From NCBI GenBank assembly GCA_930367215.1, contig OV884056.1, forward strand, positions 322,492,709 to 322,556,708: a DNA stretch of 64,000 nucleotides, written 5' to 3'. The DNA comes from Pollenia angustigena. Lineage: Eukaryota; Arthropoda; Insecta; Diptera; Polleniidae. This document shows, piece after piece, positions 1 through 11,289 of this stretch. Position 1 is the stretch's first letter, and each line of letters begins with the position of its first letter. The translations under genes and the position numbers were made by a program. The notes beneath the pieces are model-generated. The model worked only from the letters and a program-made list of their open reading frames with translations. It was not told the DNA's origin and did not search any database.

Positions 1-1119
1 AAAAAGGTCGAAAAAACATACATATTAATTTTTACATATATTTAAATTTACCATTTTCCCACCAAGTAATATTGTCCAAATAATATGTAACAATTTTCCC
101 GCGAAAGATTTTCTCTTTAACTTTTTTCTCGATTTATTTTTTTTATATATGTATATCTACTTGTATTGCCTCTTTCCTAATAATAAAATAACTATTCTTA
201 TAAAAACAAATAAAACGCAAGAATTTAAATACATAAAATTTTCGCGGCATATTCTTGGTTACAAAAGCTAGAATATATATCTCAAATAAAAAAAACTGGT
301 GATCACCGAAAGAAATTATTGATTTTATTAGATCTTCCATTCCCCATATCTTGCATCTCCCTACGATACCAGGCTATCAGAAATTTTAGCTGCATGCATA
401 TTTTCATTCATGATTTCCAACTTTCAATTTTCCTATATAATTTTCGTCCTGTTTTGAATGAAAATGCCGACCCTGTTATTTTACACACTGTGTGGGACGT
501 CACTACTACGTATACTATGCTCACTAAACATAACCCAAATACATACTCACACAAACAGCTGTCAACAAAATTACACATGGTCAACACATGCATAGAAGAC
601 GGTACCCAACAAACACGGAGCTTTGATTTCAAATTGAAAATGATTTGAAATCAAACGTTTTCTCAAACGACAAACGTTTGATAATGATTTGAAAATCATT
701 TGAAAATCATAGCGTTCTCAACAAAAAGGGGAAATTATTTTCAAATTGAAAAATGCCTTTATTTTCAACTTGCTTTCAAACGTAATTCTCAAATCTTTTT
801 CAAATGTGGAATATAAATAAAAATATTTAATTTTTTTTTATTTAAATTTATTATTTATTTAAATAAACTCTGAGATAAACATTCGGCACCATAGCTAAAA
901 TATGAAATAATGTTCTTTTCGTCCTCTAATTCGTGGAAAGACAAACTACTTGGCTCCCTTTTATTTTGAGGATTGTAGCACCGCGATCGTCCAACAAACT
1001 TTCTTCACTTTCCCGTTTTATTTTCCTTTTTTTTTGTATTCTTTATCATTGGAATTACTCACAAATAATTTTTAATTTTCACAAGGAATAAACTGTTCAC
1101 TTTAAATTAAAATTTATTT

Positions 1120-1482
1120 TTAATTTCAAAAGATTTTGTTATTCGTGCTTAATTCCCAGTTTTTATTCTTGATAAAAACACTTGAAGTGGGGAATGTAAG
1201 ATGAGATAAACCCACTTTTTTATTGTTGATGTGTTTTGTTAAAGCTTTGATATTGTTACAAGTAAAACTATTGCTATAAGTCTTATACGTTTAACAGTTT
1301 TATTTGGTTTAATATCTTTAGTTTTTCTTAAATCTTTATGGGTGAAGTTTCCTGATGATCTGGCCTAAGCAACCAGTGAAATGCATAGGAATAGCTTATC
1401 CCATCAACAATAAATTTCAAGTGTTTTTATCAAGAACAAAAACTGGGAATTAAGCACGAATAACAAAATCTTTTGAAATTAA
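1120..1482. mobile_element. Inverted-repeat element X1 with hammerhead-like motif in its loop
   Basis: Arms of about 67 bases at 1120-1186 and 1415-1482 are nearly perfect inverted repeats containing CGTGCTTAATTCCCAG and GATAAAAACACTTGAA. The loop carries the hammerhead-like motif at 1348-1391. A homologous copy lies at 14809-15178 in opposite orientation. The arm-hammerhead-arm layout matches the repeats at 49.6 and 57.7 kb, so I infer a Penelope-like origin. Confidence 0.65.
1348..1391 (+). ncRNA. Hammerhead-ribozyme-like motif in X1
   Basis: CTGATGA at 1352-1358, stem II CTGG/CCAG (1360-1363, 1373-1376), GAAA at 1378-1381, palindromic helix III ATGCAT (1381-1386), cleavage triplet ATA, and stem I TTTC/GGAA flanking the core. 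One unpaired T lies on each side of stem II, which is not canonical. The diverged copy at 14.9 kb keeps stem I pairing and the palindrome. Confidence 0.5.
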
Positions 1483-1678
1483 AATTTTGTATTCCCAAAA
1501 ATTGAAATTACTTTTTGATTTATTTTTAATAGTAAAACACATGCTACCACAAAGTAACTTGGCGTTTACATTTGCCAGTACTGGCAAGACAGTAGCAATA
1601 CATGCAAACTTTTTCACTAATACATGCACACTTTTCCAACTGTCTTGTCGACTGTCTAGCAAAGTTTGCAGACAGTAA

Positions 1679-2279
1679 TGGCGATTTCTTTTCTGAGAAA
1701 AATATGTTACAGTATATACATGTAACATTTTCTAATGTTACCTATAATCACTCGAAGTGTTACATGTTGTGCAATTTCAATAGAACACAATTAGTGCTTT
1801 TGTAAAAACTATTACACTTTCATCATTAATGTACTTAATGAGCGATTTTTAAAGCTATTTAAGCGGTTTATGCACGCTATTACTGGTTGAAAACAAATAT
1901 TAACATCACCAATGGCTTATAAAAATTAAAACGATTATAATATAAATAGACTTTTTTGATTTTAATGTTTAAATATTTTTATATTTTGTTTTAAAATAAT
2001 TTTTTTAGAAAATTATGGGCGGTATGAATTATGACAAACAAAATAAAACATTTGTTGTACAAACAAAGTAGTATGTACCAAAGTTGTAGAACAGGGCAGT
2101 ATGAACACCTTAAGTAAAAGTAAGGGTAAAATATGCAACATGTTTTGCATGTTTTTCATCAACATATTCACAAAAGAACTTGAACATTTTTCCCATAGTT
2201 GTATTTTTTGTACAAACGAACACAAAAATGTAGAACATGTAACATTAATGCAACATTTTTCTCAGAAAAGAAATCGCCA
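1679..2279. mobile_element. MITE T1 inserted in M1
   Basis: Ends TGGCGATTTCTTTTCTGAGA and its inverse (TCTCAGAAAAGAAATCGCCA). Flanked by TAA at 1676-1678 and 2280-2282. The empty site in the copy at 22.2 kb reads through as one TAA, proving a 3-bp target duplication (or TA with coincidence). Non-coding. Related copies are at 15880-16829 and 62330-62646. A TWA target fits PIF/Harbinger. Confidence 0.8.
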
Positions 2280-2571
2280 TAAAATTGGACAGTGATTTGA
2301 TATTTGCTAACAGTAATCTGAAGTTTTGTTAGCAAAAGGGAAAAAATCAAAGTGTAAAAAAAAATTAAACATATTTTGCCTTGATTTTTTTTATTTTAGT
2401 TTATTGTTATGATTGTTAACACAATATAGTTATTTTAAGCTGTTTTTAAGTTTGTTTAGTTCATGTAAAACACGTTTAGCTGGACTTGAACAGAAACATT
2501 CACGTTTGACTTATTTTTAAAAGTGAACTGTCTTAACTACTGTCTGGACGCCTACGTCACGAAGACAGTTA

Positions 2572-2836
2572 GTGCTGGTTCACACAGGTCAAGTTTGACT
2601 CTTCAAGTCTTGAGCTTTTAGGAGAGAGGGGTAAAGAGAATGGAAAGGGGTACATACTTGACCGTACCAGTCAGTTTTGTATTTTTCTTTTCTTTTTTCA
2701 TCCGTAATATAATAAAAAGCTACAAAGTTGAAGGAAAAGAAAAGAAAAATTAATTTTGTGCATGAACGTGAACGCAAGTTCAAAAGAAAATTTAAATAAA
2801 ACTGTTCAAGTAAACTTGACCTGTGTGAACCAGCAC
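2572..2836. mobile_element. MITE S1 inserted in M1
   Basis: Ends GTGCTGGTTCACAC and inverse. Flanked by TTA on both sides (2569-2571, 2837-2839). The uninterrupted copy at 21914-21930 (minus sense) has a single TTA, so insertion with a 3-bp TTA duplication is directly visible. Non-coding, 265 bp. Shorter relatives are at 13041 and 31723. Confidence 0.85.
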
Positions 2837-3164
2837 TTAGTAGTGTTTTTTGAAACAAATATGTATTTTCTTATTGTCTTGCCAGTACTGTCAAATGTAA
2901 ACGTACTGTAAAAAATTTAACTTTGATCGCCATTTTTAATGATCACATTTATTTTTCGCTTTAGTATTGCCAAGTTTATTTTTGATTTGAATTTAACATT
3001 TGACATCAAATTGATAAAACATTTGATATCAAGTGTTTATTTTGAAATCATTATCAATTTGAAGATAAATGTTAAATCAAACAATTGAAAAACGTTTGAG
3101 AATTGTGTTTGATGTCAATAATAAAGTCATTTCATATCAAAGGTTTGACTTCGTGTTTGTTGGG

Positions 3165-3874
3165 TAGGTATTTCATTAACTTATTTTTATTTTATTTCTT
3201 TTTTCTTTCAGGAATTTCCAGCTAACTTTTTGTTCAGGATTTGGTAAATATGTATCGTTTCTTTTTCCATTAAAACATTTTATTAATATTTTTCTTTTAC
3301 TTTTAGCTAAACTCAATAAATACCACCGGGACATGGGTTGGAGATAATGGACTCCACATGGATAAAACCCCTCCCTATATAATTAAAAAAAAAAAACAAA
3401 TCCACTAGAAAAGATCCGGAGCAGTGTCTCCCTAAGCATAAAGTGGCCTTTTCCCATTTATAAATATTTAAATCCGAGGCATTGGAATGTTCCGCCTCGT
3501 TATGTGCATTCGCCCCAAACGCACGCCAATTTTTTTTTCATGGTAAGGGCATTAGAAGGTTTTCACCCATCATCCGTGGCCTCGAACATTCTTGCCTTTG
3601 CCACACATGGTCGCAACAAGTTTGGTGATAAAACTTGTACTCGGGAAGATCTTTGGTTCCCGAAAATAGGTATTTAAAATACAAATTTATATTTTTGGTC
3701 ATAACTTTTTTGTATCTGAACCGATTTTTTCGAGTTTTTCAGAGGTTTCTACTAGAGATTTCCGTATCCATTGGTAATTTTTTCTTTCTTTTTTTTATTG
3801 AATCTTTCTCGTCGAAAATTACAATATGTATTCAAAGCTTAATCCTATTTGTTTTTTATTAGCCACAGCCAATG
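3165..3874. other. No gene recognised
   Basis: AT-rich sequence with a GC-richer stretch at about 3330-3650 (CACCGGGACATGGGTTGG, GTTCCGCCTCG), whose origin I cannot name. No coding frame of note. Confidence 0.4.
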
Positions 3875-3877
3875 TAA

Positions 3878-4713
3878 CACTGTGCAACAAAAAAACCAGC
3901 CTCAACACTTGCAACGTGAAATGAAAGTAGTCTACTAGTAGAGCAAATTTGCCAAAGGGTTTTGAAAAGTTAGCTCGGGCTTTTTTGAAAAGGCGATTTT
4001 TCGGTCTTAGAAGACCCCGAGTGAAATTTTATGCAGAAAATATTCGTAGAACATTTAAACCCTCTAACGTGCCGTGTAGAAGTTAAAAAATGACAAAAAT
4101 TACCCCTAAAAATTAGTGTTAGAGGTTTAATATATTGTATGAAAAGAATCGCCATACAATTCTTCTGAAGACATCTGCAATAGTATTTTAGGTCAGAAGT
4201 ACATTTAGTATATTTTTTTGACTTGTACCAAACGCCCTTTAAAAATTCAAAAATGTCAATGCCCGAAATTTCGAGAATTCGTTTTAGATACATTGCACGC
4301 ACTTTTGGTCTTTCAAGACCCCTAGTGAAATTTGATGCAAAAAATATTCGTAGAACATTTTTACCCTTAAAAGTGCCGTTTTAGTATACTTTTGTGTAAG
4401 AGTTGGGAAAAAGGACAAAAATTACCCCTTAAAATGAGAATAAGAGGGTTAATAAATTCCAAGAAAAGAATCGCTGTACGATTCTACTTAAGACATCTGA
4501 AATTATTTTTAGCGCAGAAGTACATTAAGTATGTTTTTGGACTTATACCAAACGCCTTTTCAAAAAATTTAAAAACTTTGGGGGCCCATATGCCGGGAGC
4601 CCGAACTAACTTGTCAAAACCCTTTGGCAGATTTGCTCAACTAGTAGTCTACTTTCATTTCACGTTGAAAGTGTTGCGGCTGGCGGCGATGACCCGAATT
4701 TTGTTGCACAGTG
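3878..4713. mobile_element. Inverted-repeat element F1 (CACTGTGCAAC family)
   Basis: Inverted termini of about 108 bases, beginning CACTGTGCAACAAAA at both ends. Exact TAA flanks at 3875-3877 and 4714-4716. Inside, a segment starting near 3999 is repeated in the same direction near 4308 (both contain ATATTCGTAGAACATTT). In copy F2 at 47.4 kb the equivalent halves are inverted instead. Non-coding. Confidence 0.8.
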
Positions 4714-4739
4714 TAATCGCTTATTAACAAACAAAGGTC

Positions 4740-7092
4740 AAAAACCAGCTAGGCTCAAAGTGTCGGTTCTTTTCAGCCTCCAGTGACCTTATTAGAGACT
4801 TATTAGATCCCTAGCGAGGTAGTTGGCATGGATCATTAGTTTATCTCTGTATTTGACTGAATACTATTTTTGTTCCTGGATGATAGGGATGTTAAGATCT
4901 CTTAGGATAATGTCATTACGTATTTACCATGGGGCGCAGACGATTTGTAGTAATATCCTAGACTGTCTTCTTTGTAGCTTCTGGATGTTTGATGCGCATG
5001 CAGTACCCCATAATTGGATGCCATATGTCCATATTGGTTTTGTGATAGACTTGTGTAAGAAAACTTTGTTGTCTAAGGACCGAGGAGCCAATGTAGTTGA
5101 GCTGCTTTAAGTTTAATAGCCGTTTTTTTCGCTTCAATATGACGAGACCAGGTCAAGCGTCTATAAATATGAATTCCCAAGTAGTTTACATGATTTTCTA
5201 CCGGAAGTAATGCTATTTACTTTTACAGCTGGGCACGTTTGTCATCTGAGCGTGAAAGTTAAGTGAGTACATTTAGCCGGGTTAACCTTTATTTTCCATT
5301 TTTCTAGCCAGGCATCTATCTAGTCCATTGATGTGGGACTGCAGACGCTGCGATGCTACTTTTGGGTCCCGATAAACACTAATACATGCTGTGTCGTCTG
5401 CATCGGCTGTATATATTATATCGGCTGTATATATTATATTTTCTTGTTATTTGTTTTTTGACCTTACCATGAATGTTTTGCCAGTAATATATAGCTCTCA
5501 AAGAGTTTGTGAATGTTTTGAGGAAGATTTCGTGTTAGTTTAATGAGTAACCCATCATGCCAAATTTTGTCGAATGCTTGGGAAATGTCTATAAAAAGTG
5601 CTGAGCAATATTCCTTTCTCTCAAACGCGGATCTAATTTGGGTAACAATTCTATGCACTTGTTCGATTTTACCATGCCTTGCTTGGAATCCAAACTTATG
5701 ATCCGAAATGTTTGCGAGTTCATTTAGATAGGGATTTATACTTTAAAGAAATATTTTTTCGAATAGCTTTGATAAGATTGATAGAAGGCTGATTGGTCTG
5801 TACGACGTAATTTGACAAGCGTCTTTTCCTGACTTAGGAATCATAACAATTGTAGAGGTCTTCCAAGAGGATAGAAAGAAGCGAACTCGTTATATCACAT
5901 AAAAGATGAGCAGCAAGAAGCAGACGTAGGTAAGTTTCTTATCGTTGAGCCTGCGATGCGGCCAGGTCCGGGAGATTTTCTAATGTTGACATTTTTTATC
6001 GCTGATTTTACTTGACTTAATTTAAATTTTATTGGATCGTTAACTGTATCAGGAATAATTGGACGACAGGATCTAATATGAGCATCATGTCGCGTTAACA
6101 CTTTATCCAAGTGGCTTGCAAAGGCGTTAATTTTTCATTTGTGTTTTTGGCCCGGGTACGGCTTACCAGTCTTAGTGGAGATTCGTGGGTTATACATATA
6201 TACAGCCTTCCATAAGCTGTAATTGGAGTTTTTTGTGGCATCTATGTAGGCTGTTTAAAATGTAGTTGGGCCTTGATGGTTGTGAAACGATTATGTTGCC
6301 ATTGTCTTCTCAACTTCCTTTTTTCCCTGACAAGGGTCTCTATATCAACCGATGTGAACTACGGAGCACGCTTTATTGTCCGCTTGATTGGGTTCGCATT
6401 TTTTGCTGCAGAATCCAAGCCATCCGTAAATCGTGTAGCTGTTTGGGTGTCAGAAGAATTTTTTAGGGAAATACTCTGAGAAAGACTAGAGCTCACATAC
6501 ATTTTATACTTCAACCAATTTGTGTTTTGCGTTATCAAAGATGCCTTTTAAAATAAGGATTGAAGGTTAATGGTCAGACGATAAATCATATGAGGAACTA
6601 ATTAGTAATTGATCGCGCTTGATGTTTTTAATTACGGCAAAGTCGATAAGACCTGGTAGCTTGTTGAAGTCGGTACGTCCCAATGTGGAGAAGAAGTTAA
6701 GAAATGTTTCTTGTGCAATTTTATGTCTAGTGGGGGCAATATACGGATAATTACGTGATTTTAAAATCTGGAAGATTTATAGAAGTAGCCTGGATACAAT
6801 CTTCCTTGAACTCCGGCATTGGAAAGTGTCTGACGTGTTTGTGCACAATTATGGCTGTGCCACCACAAGCCCGTCCGCTCGGATGTTTTGTGAGGTACCT
6901 ATTTACCCTAAAGCAGTTTTTTAGAGTAAAGTGGGTTTGAGAGACGAGAAGCACGTCGTTTTCGTGTTTATGTTAAGAGAGCCCGTTTGCGTTCCAGAAA
7001 CATGTTTTTAACTGGTTCATTTTTTGTTTAGTAGAACTTGCAGGAGCATCTTTTGGTTTATCATAATTTCCTAAGACATGTTCTGCATGGTG
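4740..7092 (-). pseudogene. Decayed Jockey-clade LINE
   Basis: Remains of a non-LTR retrotransposon of the Jockey clade. Minus-strand pieces in order: end of ORF1 near 7080; start of the endonuclease (CFWNANGLS, then VSQTHFTLKN, 6750-7020); linker IRKSPGPGRI (about 5960-6000); reverse transcriptase block FIDISQAFDKIWHDGLLIKL (5464-5658); and C-terminal RT/thumb pieces to about 4750 (MASNYGV). Frameshifts and stops separate every block, so it is dead. The 5' part is missing: the element starts at the end of ORF1, exactly where the I-type LINE in the same orientation breaks off. No poly(A) tail was noticed at the 3' end. Confidence 0.8.
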
Positions 7093-7112
7093 GCCATGAA
7101 GTTATTTATAAG

Positions 7113-9708
7113 TTAAATTAGATTGGTAACAGCAAACCCAACATGATTTGTTGTTTGAGAACCGTCTGTGAAGATAAATTGCCAATTCTCGTTTTTTAAC
7201 GTTGTAAAAACTTCGTCGAAAAGAGATTTAAAAATATGAGGTGTTGTATTAGTTTTATTGAAAATTTGTAAATTTTTCAAAAAAACACTTTCATCCAACT
7301 GCCAAGGAGTAGAATTTTCCACTGGTGGATTATATTTTGCGATATTGTATTTCTTACCCATTTTAAAAATATGTGCTAGCGTTGATGGGTATTTGAGCTC
7401 GTTTTTTCTTTTTTTTAATAAAGAGATATGTTTGTGGAGCAGAGAGGATTTGGTGCAAAATATTTTATGTGTTAATCGTAATTTAAATTTGTTTGCATGA
7501 ATTCGAAGCGGTTCAAATCCACCTTCAGCTAGAAGATTTTTAATAGGCGTTGTTCTAAATGCTCTAAGGCTGGCTCTAATAGCGCCATGGAGTATGGTTT
7601 CAATAGGCTTAAAAATTGATTTAACAGCTTTGCTATAAATAACCAAACCGTAGTCAATTTTACCCAGGATGGTTGATTTAACTAGCCTTAGTAGACTGTT
7701 GGTGTGCATGTGGCTCTTTGCAGATGATAGATACTTGATGATGTTTAATCTATTAGTTAAGTTCTTTTTAAGATATATACAATGATTTTTAAAACTATAT
7801 TTACGATCAATTAGTAAACCTAAAATTTTACAGCTATCAACATTTTAATACTATTATTATTAAAAATCAAATCTATATTATTACAGTTATGTTTTTTACA
7901 AATGTGCAGGTGATTCGTTTTTTCAAACGAAACATCTGCACCTGAGTTTTTGGACCAGTTGTCAATAGCGATTGAAGTCTGTGAAAATGCTTCTTTAATT
8001 TTATCATTTGATTGTTCTTTAGCTATAACATAGAGGTCGTCTGCATAAATACAGTGATCTACACTCTTATTTGCGCTAATAATGCGACTTAAGTCGTCAA
8101 AAGCAATAATAAAAAGTGTTACTGATAGTGGCGAACCCTGTGGGATTCCATTGTACAGCGAGAAAACATTTGAAAAGTTATTGTTTATGCGAACAGAAAA
8201 TTTTCTGTTTATAAGAAAAGATTTAATTATTTTAAACATTTTTGGGCCTATGGACCAATTTGCAAGTTTTTGAAGTACAATGTGTACCCCAACCCTGTCA
8301 AATGCTTTAATAAAGTCAATTGACAAAATTGAGGTATGATTCCTTGTGGAACGATTTTTGCATATAACATGGTCTAAGTACAATAGGGCATCCATTGTGC
8401 TTAGGCCTGCTTGAAAACCAATTTGATTTTTTGATAAATGCTTATGTCTTTTTACAAACCACATAAGGCGTCTTGAAATCATTTTTTCTAAAAGTTTTGT
8501 AATGCAAGGTAGGAGGGATATTGGACGGTATGAATCGATATTGTCAATTGGTTTATTATTTTTGTGAATGGCTACTACTAAAGCAGTTTTAAAATACTGG
8601 GGAATAATTCCTAGATCAAAAATTTTATTAAATAATTTTAGTATTCGAATTTTGAAGGCATTTGGAAGATTTCTTAGCATTGGATAAGATATTTTATCCA
8701 AACCGGGAGTTTTACCTTTTGAAGTGTTAAGACTGTACGACAATTCCTGTAAATTAAAAGGCTGCTCTATCTCTCTGGATTTAACTGAACAGGTTGAAAC
8801 TGTAAGAAATTGCAGAGTTTGTGATTTTTCATTTTGAAAGTTTTGGGAAAAGTTAATATCTTTTGAGTTGTCGGACCAGTATTTTGCAAATGTTTCAGAC
8901 ATGTCAAGTGCATTAGTTATTGTACTTCCATTTAAAGAAATTGTGTTTATCGTGTTTGGGTGGTAGTTACCGGTTATCTTGCGAATGTCTTGCCATAAGA
9001 TATTGGAGGGAGTGGATGGGTTCAGATTCTCCGTGAAGTTATTGAAAGATTTAATTTTTGCCAACTTTTTGGCCCTATTAAAAATAGCATTATTTTTCTT
9101 GTAAAGAACTAGATTTTCCGTACACATATTTCGTCGAAATTGTTTCCATGCCAACTGTTTTTAGTTTCTAATTCGTTGTAATTCAGGTGACCACCATGGA
9201 ACTGTTTTTGTTCTTTTTTTATTTGAGGACTGAGGAATGCTTTCATTAGCAGACAATCTAATTATTTTTCTTATAGAGGCTGCCTCTTTGTTAACATTAT
9301 CAGAAATTTTAATTTCATCACTATAATGTGATATTTTTGTCTGATAGCTATCCCAGTTTGCTCTTCTTGTGTAAAATTTGGTAAGGAAAGGTTGTTCGAT
9401 ATTATTGTTTATAAGAAGTTGTGTTACGATGGGAAAATGATCACTATTATAAAGGTCATTAATGATATTCCATTTGCACTTGGGAGTGATCGATAATGAA
9501 GCTATTGAGAGGTCAATGTGTTGCAGATGTGTTGCAGAACCATCATTTAACCTAGCAAGGTTTGAGTCCATTAAAAACTGTTCTAAAATTGTGCCTTTTT
9601 TGTCACTAAACAAATAATATCAGGATTCGCATCTGATATAAGTAGCTGTAGATTTGTATAATTGTTGCAATATCCTCGAATATTCCACTGAAGAATATTT
9701 AGGACCAT
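7113..9708 (-). pseudogene. I-type LINE ORF2 (endonuclease, reverse transcriptase, partial RNase H), broken
   Basis: Starts at 9708 with MVLNILQWNIRGYC and NPDIICL, the beginning of an apurinic-type endonuclease; SDHFPIVTQLL (9161-9613) is its C-terminal motif. A frameshift and a stop lie between 9613 and 9154. The reverse transcriptase (7820-9154) is the longest open stretch of the window, 444 codons. It has SYRPISLLPCITKLLEKMIS, FIKAFDRVGV, GIPQGSPLSVTLF and the catalytic IYADDLYV. The thumb and the start of RNase H (FIFTDGSQ) follow at 7113-7709 after another frameshift. The long intact RT frame suggests a fairly recent copy. Confidence 0.85.
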
Positions 9709-9769
9709 ATAAGTATGTATGTAATAAAAAATTAGTAAAGTGCTTTTTAATTCACAAGGGCTAAAAGTT

Positions 9770-11138
9770 TTAATCAGAAATTTCGTCGCTGGTTGACATA
9801 AATTCTATTTCTTTCAGTGTAGTTTCACTATCAGAGCTGAGTTCTGATAAACATACTGATTTGATTGGGGAAATAATAAGAGTGTTATTGGTACTCAGAG
9901 AGCTTGAGAATGTAGGTATATAAGAGCGTATAGGAGGTTATTGTTCATTGTTGCTTTTTTTATTAATTATTGGGTTTGTTTGGGATTGTGGTTTTAAAAG
10001 TAAATTGTTTCCAATTTCTTCTTTAGATTTTTCACCGACTTTGTTAAACTCAGATGTTAGGTTTTTTTTTAAATGTCTGAGGTTAAGGAGAGTTTCTCTT
10101 TAATTTGTTGTGATTTTAAAGAATTGCTGTTGGGAGATAATAATTTTGTTTTTCTTGGTTCTGTTGTTGTATTATTGTGTTCTGTTGTTGTTATATTGGT
10201 TTCTATTGTTGTTTGTTGTAGTGTTATTGGAATTAATAATTTGGTTTGAGGATGCAATTGCGGAATAAGAGGTAAAAGAGGTGGTGTTTCTATTTTGGTT
10301 ATTATGAATTGTTATTGCTTCGCGCATCGAACATTTTTTTTGTGTTTTAATTTTTAGTATTTCTTTTTGTTGAACAAATTTTTTACATTTGTTGGAGGAT
10401 GCGGGGTGTTCTTCTGCACAGTATGTTCGTGTACATGGATTGTCGTTATGAGGGGGGAGATTACAGTTTACACATGAAGGTGACCCATTACAGCGTTTTA
10501 TTGTGTGTCCTAGTACTTGACAATTCTTGCACCTCATAGGATTGGGAATGTACTCACGTACTTTCACTTTGTACCATGAGATGTCAAGAGATTGTGGAGG
10601 GTTGTATAGATCAAAGGTTAATAAAATAACTCCAGAAGGGGATTTTTTACCTTAAATTGTTTTTTCGTATTTGTAAACACTTACAACTCCTTGGGATTTT
10701 AATTCTTGTTCAATTTCCGTATTGAAAAAAATGGTGCATAAATAGTTCCTTTTGTGAAATTTAGGTGTTCATGAAATTTACATGTAATGTCGCATATACC
10801 GAACAAATTTTTGGCATCAACAAACTTTTTGCCAGTCAAATAATCTTTAACAAGAAGAAGTAAATTGCCGTCTCTCAATTGAGAAATAGAAATTATTTCC
10901 TTACTTATGAGATGAAGGGATCTGTAAACTGCAAAGCAAGAATACTTATCTAAAGTTTTTTTTTCGTCAACTGCACTAACAACAACATATTTTGTGGCTT
11001 TTGGGTAGGAAGAGAGGGGAAGTCAATTGCAGACTCATTTCTATTTCTTTTTTTTCGTTTGCTTTGGGGACTTCGATCTGCTAGTAAAGCAAACCGGTTA
11101 TCCCCTAGAAGGGGATGCACTGTAATGCAAGTAATCAA
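9770..11138 (-). pseudogene. I-type LINE ORF1 (gag-like, CCHC zinc knuckle), broken
   Basis: Nucleic-acid-binding ORF1 protein of an I-like LINE. Seen: start near 11138 (NRFALLADRSPQSKRKKR), then an RNA-binding-like region (FVDAKNLFGICDITCKFHEH near 10760-10860), then VKVREYIPNPMRCKNCQVLG with CCHC knuckles (10172-10567), followed by an asparagine/threonine-rich tail. The stop TAA is at 9770-9772. In-frame stops at about 10070, 10650 and 10950 disrupt it. Knuckle plus EYIPNPMRCKNCQ is characteristic of I-clade ORF1. Confidence 0.8.
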
Positions 11139-11289
11139 AGAGGAAAGAAACTATGAATTGTTTGTTTTTTTTTTTTTGTTTATTTAAGAAGGAATAGCAC
11201 TACACTACGCTTTTGTTCTTTTTACGCGATGCGCGAAAGCAATTCAAGGAAAGAATTTGAGTGTTAGTCGAAGACTCGACCAAGGAAAT

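Larger units (their letters stand above)
1563..2903. mobile_element. Inverted-repeat element M1, itself carrying two insertions
   Basis: Terminal inverted repeats of about 30 bases: CGTTTACATTTGCCAGTACT at 1563, and its inverse ending at 2903 with two mismatches. It lies inside element O. The copy at 21855-22287 lacks both inner insertions and so shows their exact boundaries. Confidence 0.75.
605..3164. mobile_element. Outer inverted-repeat DNA transposon (family O), host of three nested insertions
   Basis: Ends are inverted: CCCAACAAACACG at 605 and its reverse complement ending at 3164, followed inward by related AT-rich sequence on both sides. Both ends are flanked by TA (603-604 and 3165-3166), as for Tc1/mariner-type target duplication. 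It has no coding capacity. The 2.56-kb length comes largely from nested elements at 1120-1482 and 1563-2903. A partial copy of its right end lies at 28242-28505 in inverse orientation. Confidence 0.75.
7110..11285 (-). mobile_element. I-clade LINE, nearly full length at 5' but lacking its 3' end
   Basis: Two-ORF non-LTR retrotransposon of the I clade: 5' leader (about 11140-11285), ORF1 (9770-11138), ORF2 with endonuclease, reverse transcriptase and the first residues of RNase H (7113-9708). RNase H stops after about 23 residues and is followed at once by the Jockey-type relic. LINE copies normally lose the 5' end, so loss of the 3' end suggests a later deletion or a chimera. Confidence 0.85.

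Noticed and set aside
1118..1485. X1 as a simple MITE
   Set aside because: Kept as an inverted-repeat element, but the hammerhead-like loop shared with X2 makes a Penelope-like origin more likely.
3970..4727. Open frames of about 110 codons on both strands
   Set aside because: They lie in the duplicated halves of element F1; both strands open because of the repeat, no protein motif.
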